Assembly: GCA_024699575.1 (NCBI GenBank)
Contig: JAILPF010000490.1
Location: forward strand, 1-6,224
Direction: 5' to 3'
DNA from: Acetatifactor sp.
GTDB taxonomy: Bacteria; Bacillota; Clostridia; Lachnospirales; Lachnospiraceae
DNA: 6,224 nucleotides
Shown one piece after another: positions 1-5,756 of this stretch. The position numbers were made by a program, and so were the translations under genes. How positions within the stretch are numbered: position 1 is the stretch's first letter; each line of letters begins with the position of its first letter. The notes beneath the pieces are model-generated. The model was not told the DNA's origin, searched no databases, and saw nothing but the letters and a program-made list of their open reading frames with translations.

Positions 1-528
1 GGATGGCTAAAAATTGACGATACAAATATTGATTACCCTGTCATGCAGACATCGGACAATGAATATTATCTGAATCACAATATCAATCAGGAGTCTGATA
101 AAAACGGTTCCATATTTATGGACAAGGATTGTGATGTGATACGGGGCAGTACAAACTATATTTTGTATGGGCATCATATGAGAAGCGGTCAGATGTTTGG
201 CAAGCTGGATAAGTATGAGGATGAGGATTATTATGAAAAACATCCGTTCATACGGTTTGATACGATATATGAAAAAGGCACTTATCAGGTGATGTATGTA
301 TTTCGCTCAAGGGTTTTCAGCGAGGAAGAAATTACATTTAAATATTATCAGTTCATTGAGGCAGGCAGTCAGCAGGAGTTTGATTCCAATATGCAGGAAA
401 TGCAGGCATTGTCCCTGTATGATACAGGAGTGACAGCCCAGTACGGAGATCATTTGCTGACATTATCAACCTGTGATTATCAAGAGACTAATGGACGTTT
501 TGTGGTGGTAGCAAAACGCATTGACTAA
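1..528 (+). CDS. Class B sortase, 5'-truncated by window edge
   Basis: A cysteine transpeptidase that would cut secreted proteins at a C-terminal sorting motif and join them to peptidoglycan on the outer face of the membrane. The reading frame is open from base 1, and 175 residues are visible. Seen directly: the SrtB-like opening GWLKIDDTNIDYPVMQ, then a DNEYYL segment and GSIFMD, then LYGHH with the probable catalytic His at 172-174, then TLSTC with the nucleophile Cys at 472-474, and finally the probable transition-state Arg eight residues later at 496-498, in GRFVVVAKR. The TLxTC context and order His-Cys-Arg are those of the sortase family; the SIFMD and DYPV blocks favour class B over A or C. 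The missing part should hold the membrane anchor and the start of the beta barrel. The stop codon touches the ribosome binding site of the next gene, which carries a sorting signal, so that protein is the likely substrate (inference). The internal ATG at 43 is not the start, because conserved sortase sequence continues upstream of it. Confidence 0.93.
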   Translation, partial: GWLKIDDTNIDYPVMQTSDNEYYLNHNINQESDKNGSIFMDKDCDVIRGSTNYILYGHHMRSGQMFGKLDKYEDEDYYEKHPFIRFDTIYEKGTYQVMYVFRSRVFSEEEITFKYYQFIEAGSQQEFDSNMQEMQALSLYDTGVTAQYGDHLLTLSTCDYQETNGRFVVVAKRID

Positions 529-533
529 GGAGG
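527..533 (+). promoter_or_regulatory. Shine-Dalgarno site of the large surface-protein gene
   Basis: AAGGAGG is a near-perfect anti-16S match. It starts inside the TAA stop codon of the sortase gene (526-528) and lies 11 nt before the ATG at 545, a slightly long spacing. The overlap with the upstream stop suggests that ribosomes ending the sortase could reload here, so translation of the two genes may be coupled (inference). It supports ATG 545 as the start of the 1729-residue protein. Confidence 0.85.
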
Positions 534-544
534 AATAGATAGCC

Positions 545-682
545 ATGGCTAAGGGAGTAAAACGAGGGAAGAGAAGACTGAAAAAGCAGGTAAGGAAAAC
601 CTTAGGTGCTTTGTTTTTAGCGTCTGCCATCGGTGTGGCTGCAATCCCTACCAATTCTATCAATGGCGGAACTGCACAGGCA
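545..682 (+). other. Signal peptide of the large surface protein
   Basis: Residues 1-46 have a strongly basic n-region (residues 1-18), a hydrophobic stretch TLGALFLASAIGVAAIP, and a polar c-region ending in AQA before ADEG. This is a classical Sec/signal peptidase I signal. The n-region is longer than usual, as is common on very large Gram-positive surface proteins. Cleavage one residue later is equally possible. Confidence 0.85.
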
Positions 683-3600
683 GCTGACGAGGGACAGAGA
701 AAAGATAAAATGTATCTGGACATCAAAAGGACTACTCCTGCTGATCCCAATAAGCCTCACAGTAATGTGCCATATATTCAAGATACAGCGAATACAACTA
801 TCTATACGACCGGTGATGGATGGTTTCAGTTTGCATATGTTTCTAAAAACGGAAGTCAGACCGATGCCGAGGAAAAATATGCAATTATTTTAGGCTTCAG
901 TCATGATGGCGCATTGCCGGGCGGCGTATTGACGATTCCGGATGCCGTTGATGCGTATCTCCAATATAATGACAATCAGGGCTCCGGAACAGGTTATGTC
1001 GCGGTTGGTAAAGCAGGAAATTACCTGTTCTATCGTGCCGACACTCCTACATTGGACTCTCGTACATCCGTAAGTGGCGGCGATGCCGGTCCGACGTACC
1101 ACCCGGCAGATGAATACGAGGGATGGGTGGAAAACTTACCGGATACGGTCGATGAAAACGGAAACATCGTAAAAAATTATAAATATCATCATTATACATT
1201 TAATCCATGCTATTACGCCAATATTGGCGCATGGAATGATTTTGCTGTGAGTGAGTTGTACTATTATGCAACCAGCGATTTCAAACCGGATAACAATACG
1301 AAACCTACTTTGATTGGAGATGATCAGGCTCATCAGCGAATTACTGATGCGAGTGTAGTATATATCGGCAATCAGTATCTCTCGGCAGATGCAGGTGGAT
1401 GGAAGATTGCGGGTGACATTTCAACATCGACTTCCGCTGCCAGCGGTGGTGCGAGTGCGCCGTCTACAAAAGGTATTTTTGCCAATAATGGTAACATTAC
1501 TACTCTGATAACCGGAGAAAACCTATCCGGTATCGGCGATTATGCATTCTATGGATGTACGGGTTTGAGAGAGTTCAAGTTTGAGAATGGTTTGAACTCT
1601 ATCGGAAATCATGCGTTTGATATGTGTACCAGTCTGACTACAATCACGCTCCCGGAAGCATGTAATCTGCAGGATATCGGGGCATATGCTTTTAAGGATT
1701 GTAGTGCGCTTGCAAACTTTACTGTGCCGATTAACGTAAGAAAAATTTGTGACGGTGCTTTTCAGAATTGTAATCACTTGACTACTTTGGATTTAACCGG
1801 TGGAAATTATGTCTCCGCTACGTTACAGAATATAGGAAATTATGTCTTTGAAAATTGCTCGTCACTTCAAAGTCTCACATTCCCTGAACGATATACAGAA
1901 ACATTGGAAATCAGTGAATTCAGTGGATGTAGATCTTTGAATCATATTACAACGAACAATACGATGATTCAGTTTGTTGATTCCACAGAGGCGGTTTCCG
2001 GTTCTGCATTCAAAGACTTTAAAATCATCTCCGAGAATTCGGAAGATAAAACATTTATCTCTCAGTTGAATGATGATATCAGAGAACATTTTTATTTCGA
2101 AGGCATGGATTTAAGTTCTGCTGATCATGGTAATGTTCATGAGATGTGTACGGACAGAAAGATTGCATTTAAATATCTGGGACAGGATATTTATGAGGTG
2201 ACTATTACCGATAATACTACCGGTGCAGGTGGTAAGATTACCTATCAGGTTAATTCAGGCAACACCTTGTTGTCCTCCAATATTAATGTATCGGATGGAC
2301 CTGTTAAAGTTCTTGAATTTCCCAAATACATCGGTCCATATCATATTTCTAAAATAAATGATGGAACATTCCGCGATAAATGTACCATTGAGAAGGTTAC
2401 AATTCCCGAATCCATCGAAGCAATCGGAGCAGAGGCGTTTAAAGGTTGTCATAATTTAGCGACAGTTTTATTTGAGTCAGACAGTGTGGCGATTGGAACG
2501 GATGCGTTTAAAACACAGGATACAGGTGTACATACCTGTGGTATTTCAAGTAATATAGAACTTGCTAATCCGGACGACAATACTCCCAAGGTGCCGCTTA
2601 CTTTTGTTGGACCTATTTCAGAAACGTCCACTCCTTTCAAATATGCTATGAGTTATGATGGGCGTTATAATAATGGAAGTCAGAAGGAAAGCTTTATTAA
2701 ATATTACAGTGGCTTCCCGACTAATTTGACTGTGGAATATGTTTATGATAGCGATCCTACAACAGGAAAAGCGGAGCTGGTGGACTTCCCGTCTCTAATG
2801 GATTTGAACTCAAAATACGGTTCAACATCCAGTTTGCCTTATATGACGGACGAGTATCGAAATGCTGCATCCACGGCATTGTCGCTTTACCAGACTTCTC
2901 CGCAGTCACTGACGGAATTCCAGAAAGCATTCATTGATTCCGCCTTGAATCCGACCATTCCCACCGGTGTTGACTCTGTGAAAGATGGATTGTTCCAGGC
3001 ACGACCGGATGTCAAAACAGTGAATATTTATGGCATGGATGAGATTGAGACAGAAGACTTTAAAGGATGCGATAAAATTGAGGAAGTGCATGTATATGGT
3101 AATGCCGCTCTGATAGAAGCAGAAGCCTTTAAAGATTGTACCGGCCTTACCAAGGTGGAACTTGGTGGAACAACAGCGTCTCTGGGGGATAAAGCTTTTT
3201 CGGGCTGTACTTCGTTAAGCAATGTCTATATTTCATCAGACCTTTCGTCGATGGGTATTGCACCGTTTATTGATTGTGATAAGCTTTCCGGCATTCAATT
3301 TGAGGATACCGTACATTTTTCCTGCGAAAATTCTATTTTGTTTAAAATGATGGATGGTCAAAAGGTTGCGATAATCGAGTGCCTGAAAGGTAAAAGCACT
3401 CCAAGTGTTCTCAGTGGTGAAGTGCCAGGTACAGTGACAGATGTTATGGAGTCTGCATTTGAAAATACAAATATTAAGACGGTTGATTTTTCCGAAAGCA
3501 ATATTATACGTATTCCGACAGATACATTTAAAAATACTGCTTTGCTCAACAGTGTTAAGTTGCCTAAAACTTTAAAGAGTATTGCAGCATATTCGTTTAA

Positions 3601-5734
3601 AGACAGTGGATTATATCAGCTGAATATACCCAGTGGAACCACACAGCTTGCCACAGATGCTTTAAATGGAAGAATAAGCAACAATAATACACAATTATTC
3701 GTCTATACACCTACGGACGGTTTGGCTTACGATTATGTATTAAACAATAAGACCGCCCAAAATCTGGAATGGCAGGAGTACCAAGAACCTGAGATTTATG
3801 AAGTTTTGTTCTACATTTGGTCTCCGGAACAATCTAACCATGTGCTGGCTGATACCAGGAAGGTTGAGGAGGGGAATACCATAACCAGCGGCAGCCTGAC
3901 AGACCCGTATGGTGGTATTGAAGAAGACCAGTTTACTTATGAAGGACAAAGCGGTTATATCTTCCAGTATTGGGAGGACCAGAGTGCCACCAGTAAGCTG
4001 AAATTGGAGGGTAGACCCCGCCCTACGAAGAATTATGACAATTTGGAATCTGAACTTACTGTTACCTGCGATTATTCTTTTAGGGCACATTATGAGGAAA
4101 AAGGTTCCATTACGTATACAGTCAATTTCTATGATGAAGATGGGCAGACTCTGTTGAAGGGTCCTATCGTTGTAGAAGAAGGAGCTGATGCCTCGAAAGA
4201 AGCTCCAAGAGATCCGGTAAAAGAGAATGCTGCTGACGGTACAAGATATGCCTTTATCGGATGGGATACCGGAATTTATGATTTGACCAATGTAACAAAC
4301 GATATCAATGCAATTGCAAAATATCAGGCATTTGATGGTTATATTGTCCGTTTTATCGATTGGGACATGTCAACAATCCTGAGTAAACAGACTGTGAAAC
4401 CGGGAGAGGCTGCAGTTACCCCTGTAAGCCCTGCCAGAAACGGATATAAATTTACCGGCTGGTCCAGAACGGATTATTCTTCCGTCAATGAAGACATGGA
4501 TATCTATGCTATGTATGAAATTAATCCGGAAACTGTTACCGGTGTGACACATATTGTGAATTTCTATGATTCGGACGGTACATTGTTGAACACCCAGAAG
4601 GTTGTGGACGGAGAAGATGCTATTCCTATTCAGACACCTACCAAGGAGGGTTATACCTTTGTGGAATGGCTTCCTTCCATCAAGAATATTACAAAGGATA
4701 CGGACACTTATGCCCGGTATGAGAAAAATTCCGATGATTCCGGGAACGGCTCCAATAATGGTTCCGACAACGGTTCGAATAATGGTTCGAATAATGGTTC
4801 GAATAATGGTTCCAACAATGGTTCGAACAATAGCGGCACAACCAGTAAGACCTACCAGTTAACAGTTGTTAACGGAAGCGGTTCCGGAAGCTATGTTGCC
4901 GGTTCTCAACCGATTATCGTATGTAATGAACCTGCTGCAAATCAGGAATTTGACAAGTGGACGATTGCGCCCACGGATACCAAAATTGCAAGTACTGTGC
5001 TAACGGCTACTGTGATTACGATGCCTGAAAAGGATGTAACGGTTACAGCACATTATAAGGCAAAGACTAAGACAACCACAGTGACAGGAAGCGGAAATTC
5101 TTCTTCCGGAAACAGCGGAAATAAGGGTGGTATTGCAACAGGTACAGTGAAGAATAACGGTACCACGGTTGTAATTGATAAGAACGGTCTGTCTAATACC
5201 GGTGTGGTATCCGCAACTGTAAATGGCTCCTCCGATAATTTTACCATTAAAATTACCGAGAGCAGTTCAGCTACAGAAGCAATTCTCAGAGCTCTTATGA
5301 ATGAATACGGCAGTGATTTGGAAGGAATCAAATATTTCCCGATGGATATCAGTCTTTATGATTCGACGGGTACGAATAAGATTACAGATACCACAGGCTT
5401 GTCTATCAGCATTACTTTACCGCTTCCGGATTCGTTGATTGAGTATGCGGGGAACAATAAGGTTGCAGGTGTGGTAAATGATAAGCTTGATAAACTGGGC
5501 GCGAAATTTACTACTATATCAGGAGTGAAATGTGTAACCTTTACAGCGGAGCATTTTTCACCCTATGTAATTTATGTTGATATTAACAACTTGTCAGCCG
5601 GTGTTATCAGTGATGATACACCCAAGACGGGAGATATTCATCCGAAGTGGTTCTTGTCACTGGGGCTTGCAAGTATCTCTATAGTTCTCTTTATGAAGAA
5701 GGACAAGAAAACTCTTCGTAAAGTAAGAGCATAA
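545..5734 (+). CDS. Giant sortase-anchored surface protein with BspA-like leucine-rich repeats and InlB B repeats
   Basis: A 1729-residue secreted, wall-anchored protein, probably an adhesin or binding protein; its ligand is unknown. Residues 1-46 form a signal peptide with a long basic n-region (ten Lys/Arg in 18 residues), a hydrophobic core and an AQA-A cleavage site. Residues 47-305 are an unrecognised domain ending in a Ser/Ala/Gly linker. LRR blocks of the BspA/TpLRR (LRR_5) kind, with repeated IGxxAFxxCxxL, lie at about 329-477, 587-656 and 812-1069, separated by non-repeat insertions. Four InlB-type B repeats follow (about 1085-1394), with FYD.DG and GW/EW motifs. Next come a GSNN linker (1402-1429), a divergent B repeat (1437-1507), a Gly/Ser/Asn linker, an unnamed domain (about 1529-1682), and TPKTGD with a membrane segment and basic tail. 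The start is set by AAGGAGG upstream and by the signal peptide. Its neighbours are a sortase 16 nt upstream and another LRR gene 22 nt downstream. BspA-like proteins can bind host matrix proteins, but the ligand here cannot be read from sequence. Confidence 0.95.
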   Translation: MAKGVKRGKRRLKKQVRKTLGALFLASAIGVAAIPTNSINGGTAQAADEGQRKDKMYLDIKRTTPADPNKPHSNVPYIQDTANTTIYTTGDGWFQFAYVSKNGSQTDAEEKYAIILGFSHDGALPGGVLTIPDAVDAYLQYNDNQGSGTGYVAVGKAGNYLFYRADTPTLDSRTSVSGGDAGPTYHPADEYEGWVENLPDTVDENGNIVKNYKYHHYTFNPCYYANIGAWNDFAVSELYYYATSDFKPDNNTKPTLIGDDQAHQRITDASVVYIGNQYLSADAGGWKIAGDISTSTSAASGGASAPSTKGIFANNGNITTLITGENLSGIGDYAFYGCTGLREFKFENGLNSIGNHAFDMCTSLTTITLPEACNLQDIGAYAFKDCSALANFTVPINVRKICDGAFQNCNHLTTLDLTGGNYVSATLQNIGNYVFENCSSLQSLTFPERYTETLEISEFSGCRSLNHITTNNTMIQFVDSTEAVSGSAFKDFKIISENSEDKTFISQLNDDIREHFYFEGMDLSSADHGNVHEMCTDRKIAFKYLGQDIYEVTITDNTTGAGGKITYQVNSGNTLLSSNINVSDGPVKVLEFPKYIGPYHISKINDGTFRDKCTIEKVTIPESIEAIGAEAFKGCHNLATVLFESDSVAIGTDAFKTQDTGVHTCGISSNIELANPDDNTPKVPLTFVGPISETSTPFKYAMSYDGRYNNGSQKESFIKYYSGFPTNLTVEYVYDSDPTTGKAELVDFPSLMDLNSKYGSTSSLPYMTDEYRNAASTALSLYQTSPQSLTEFQKAFIDSALNPTIPTGVDSVKDGLFQARPDVKTVNIYGMDEIETEDFKGCDKIEEVHVYGNAALIEAEAFKDCTGLTKVELGGTTASLGDKAFSGCTSLSNVYISSDLSSMGIAPFIDCDKLSGIQFEDTVHFSCENSILFKMMDGQKVAIIECLKGKSTPSVLSGEVPGTVTDVMESAFENTNIKTVDFSESNIIRIPTDTFKNTALLNSVKLPKTLKSIAAYSFKDSGLYQLNIPSGTTQLATDALNGRISNNNTQLFVYTPTDGLAYDYVLNNKTAQNLEWQEYQEPEIYEVLFYIWSPEQSNHVLADTRKVEEGNTITSGSLTDPYGGIEEDQFTYEGQSGYIFQYWEDQSATSKLKLEGRPRPTKNYDNLESELTVTCDYSFRAHYEEKGSITYTVNFYDEDGQTLLKGPIVVEEGADASKEAPRDPVKENAADGTRYAFIGWDTGIYDLTNVTNDINAIAKYQAFDGYIVRFIDWDMSTILSKQTVKPGEAAVTPVSPARNGYKFTGWSRTDYSSVNEDMDIYAMYEINPETVTGVTHIVNFYDSDGTLLNTQKVVDGEDAIPIQTPTKEGYTFVEWLPSIKNITKDTDTYARYEKNSDDSGNGSNNGSDNGSNNGSNNGSNNGSNNGSNNSGTTSKTYQLTVVNGSGSGSYVAGSQPIIVCNEPAANQEFDKWTIAPTDTKIASTVLTATVITMPEKDVTVTAHYKAKTKTTTVTGSGNSSSGNSGNKGGIATGTVKNNGTTVVIDKNGLSNTGVVSATVNGSSDNFTIKITESSSATEAILRALMNEYGSDLEGIKYFPMDISLYDSTGTNKITDTTGLSISITLPLPDSLIEYAGNNKVAGVVNDKLDKLGAKFTTISGVKCVTFTAEHFSPYVIYVDINNLSAGVISDDTPKTGDIHPKWFLSLGLASISIVLFMKKDKKTLRKVRA
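1529..1975 (+). repeat. LRR block 1: six BspA/TpLRR repeats (protein level)
   Basis: Six consecutive repeats of about 23-29 residues begin with IGDYAFYGC, IGNHAFDMC, IGAYAFKDC, ICDGAFQNC, IGNYVFENC and a degenerate LEISEFSGC (residues 329-477). The conserved Ile, Ala-Phe, Cys and following Leu are the solenoid positions of the Treponema pallidum/BspA LRR type. The block is followed by residues HFYFEG...IAFKYLGQDIYE, which look like the usual C-terminal closing segment of such a solenoid. The DNA is not repetitive, so these are old, diverged repeats. Confidence 0.88.
2303..2512 (+). repeat. LRR block 2: short BspA-like repeat block (protein level)
   Basis: Residues 587-656 restart the LRR pattern: VKVLEFPKYIGPYHISKI, then a cap-like DGTFRDKCTIEKVTIP, then IGAEAFKGCHNLATV and IGTDAF. 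Only two to three repeats are recognisable before the pattern is lost at about residue 660. The opening resembles the usual start of a BspA-like solenoid, so this is likely a new solenoid rather than a continuation of block 1. Confidence 0.8.
2978..3751 (+). repeat. LRR block 3: BspA-like repeats with C-terminal cap (protein level)
   Basis: Residues 812-1069 contain repeats around ETEDFKGCDKIEEV, IEAEAFKDCTGLTKV, LGDKAFSGCTSLSNV, MGIAPFIDCDKLSGI, MESAFENTNIKTV, IPTDTFKNTALLNSV and IAAYSFKDSGLYQL. In the middle, the segment ENSILFKMMDGQKVAIIECLKGK resembles the NGVLYSKDGKTL-type insertion common in BspA-family proteins. The end, FVYTPTDGLAYDYVLNN, resembles the usual closing element of the solenoid. 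Confidence 0.85.
3794..4726 (+). repeat. Four InlB-type B repeats (Listeria-Bacteroides repeat family, protein level)
   Basis: Four tandem units end in a conserved aromatic strand: residues about 1085-1184 (ends RAHYE), 1191-1261 (AIAKY), 1266-1325 (YAMYE) and 1336-1394 (YARYE). Units 2 to 4 share an opening like VNFYDxDGxxL, a central GY/YxFxGW or EW, and a closing D-x-x-x-x-A-x-Y. Unit 1 is the most diverged and carries an insertion of roughly 30 residues. Such repeats act mainly as a beta-rich stalk in surface proteins, and some bind ligands; which applies here is unknown. Confidence 0.85.
4748..4831 (+). repeat. 12-bp tandem repeat, seven units, encoding a Gly-Ser-Asn-Asn linker
   Basis: Seven head-to-tail 12-bp units encode GSNN (one unit is GSDN). 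Units 3 to 5 (4772-4807) are identical, GGTTCGAATAAT; the others differ only by C/T or C/G changes at third positions, plus the A/G change giving Asp. The unit length is a multiple of three, so gain or loss of units keeps the frame. The encoded linker separates the four B repeats from the divergent B repeat and should be flexible and hydrophilic. Confidence 0.95.
4853..5065 (+). repeat. Divergent InlB B-repeat domain (protein level)
   Basis: Residues 1437-1507 run YQLTVVNGSGSGSY...AGSQPIIVC...FDKWTI...TMPEKDVTVTAHYK. The pattern of an opening beta strand, a GSGSY turn, FDKW and a closing tMPxxDVTVTAxY is that of the divergent InlB B-repeat family often found near the anchor of Clostridia surface proteins. 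It is a single copy, set apart from the four classical repeats by the GSNN linker. Confidence 0.75.
5129..5590 (+). other. Unnamed C-terminal domain before the wall anchor
   Basis: Residues about 1529-1682 form a compact region after the second Gly/Ser/Asn linker (1508-1528). It contains TVVIDKNGL, a helix-like EAILRALMNEYG, PMDISLYDSTG, a strand plus Pro motif ISITLPLPDSLIEYAGNN, and the closing VTFTAEHFSPYVIYVD. I recall similar segments immediately upstream of PKTGD signals in other Lachnospiraceae surface proteins, but I cannot attach a named family or a function. Confidence 0.55.
5618..5731 (+). other. Cell-wall sorting signal (TPKTG-D, membrane segment, basic tail)
   Basis: Residues 1692-1696 are TPKTG followed by Asp. 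A hydrophobic segment WFLSLGLASISIVLFM (1702-1717) comes next, then the Lys/Arg-rich tail KKDKKTLRKVRA to the C-terminus. This is the full tripartite architecture of a sortase substrate. The pentapeptide lacks the Leu of canonical LPXTG and is closer to the S/P-PXTG type motifs linked to clostridial class B sortases. Cleavage between Thr and Gly is expected by analogy. Confidence 0.88.
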
Positions 5735-5746
5735 GGTAACGGGAGC

Positions 5747-5754
5747 AGGAAAGG
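5747..5754 (+). promoter_or_regulatory. Shine-Dalgarno site of the third gene
   Basis: AGGAAAGG ends 2 nt before the ATG at 5757; its AGGA core lies 6 nt before that start, a good spacing. A second purine-rich patch, GGGAG at 5741-5745, lies 11 nt upstream. The 22-nt gap after the previous stop codon holds no terminator, which fits co-transcription with the large surface-protein gene. Confidence 0.7.
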
Positions 5755-5756
5755 CT

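Noticed and set aside
152..169. AT-rich inverted repeat TACAAA/TTTGTA in the sortase gene
   Set aside because: Six weak pairs in coding sequence, easily expected by chance.
466..750. A 94-codon - strand open frame spanning the sortase/surface-protein junction
   Set aside because: Its hydrophobic, Ala/Leu-rich look comes from reading the signal-peptide region in reverse complement. Both underlying + strand genes are well supported.
3740..4090. A 116-codon open frame on the - strand
   Set aside because: It lies entirely opposite clear B-repeat coding sequence, shows no recognisable domain, and has the low-information composition expected of an antisense shadow.
4748..4831. Short direct repeats considered as a CRISPR-like array
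   Set aside because: The units are 12 bp, contiguous with no spacers, and in frame with a Gly-Ser-Asn-Asn linker.
4602..4862. A + strand open frame of 86 codons with repeated Met-Val-Arg-Ile
   Set aside because: It is the 12-bp linker repeat read in another frame, wholly inside the large surface-protein gene, with no ribosome binding site of its own.
5712..5729. Small inverted repeat CTCTT/AAGAG at the end of the large gene, considered as its terminator
   Set aside because: The stem is only 5 bp and AT-rich, lies before the stop codon, and is followed by no T run.
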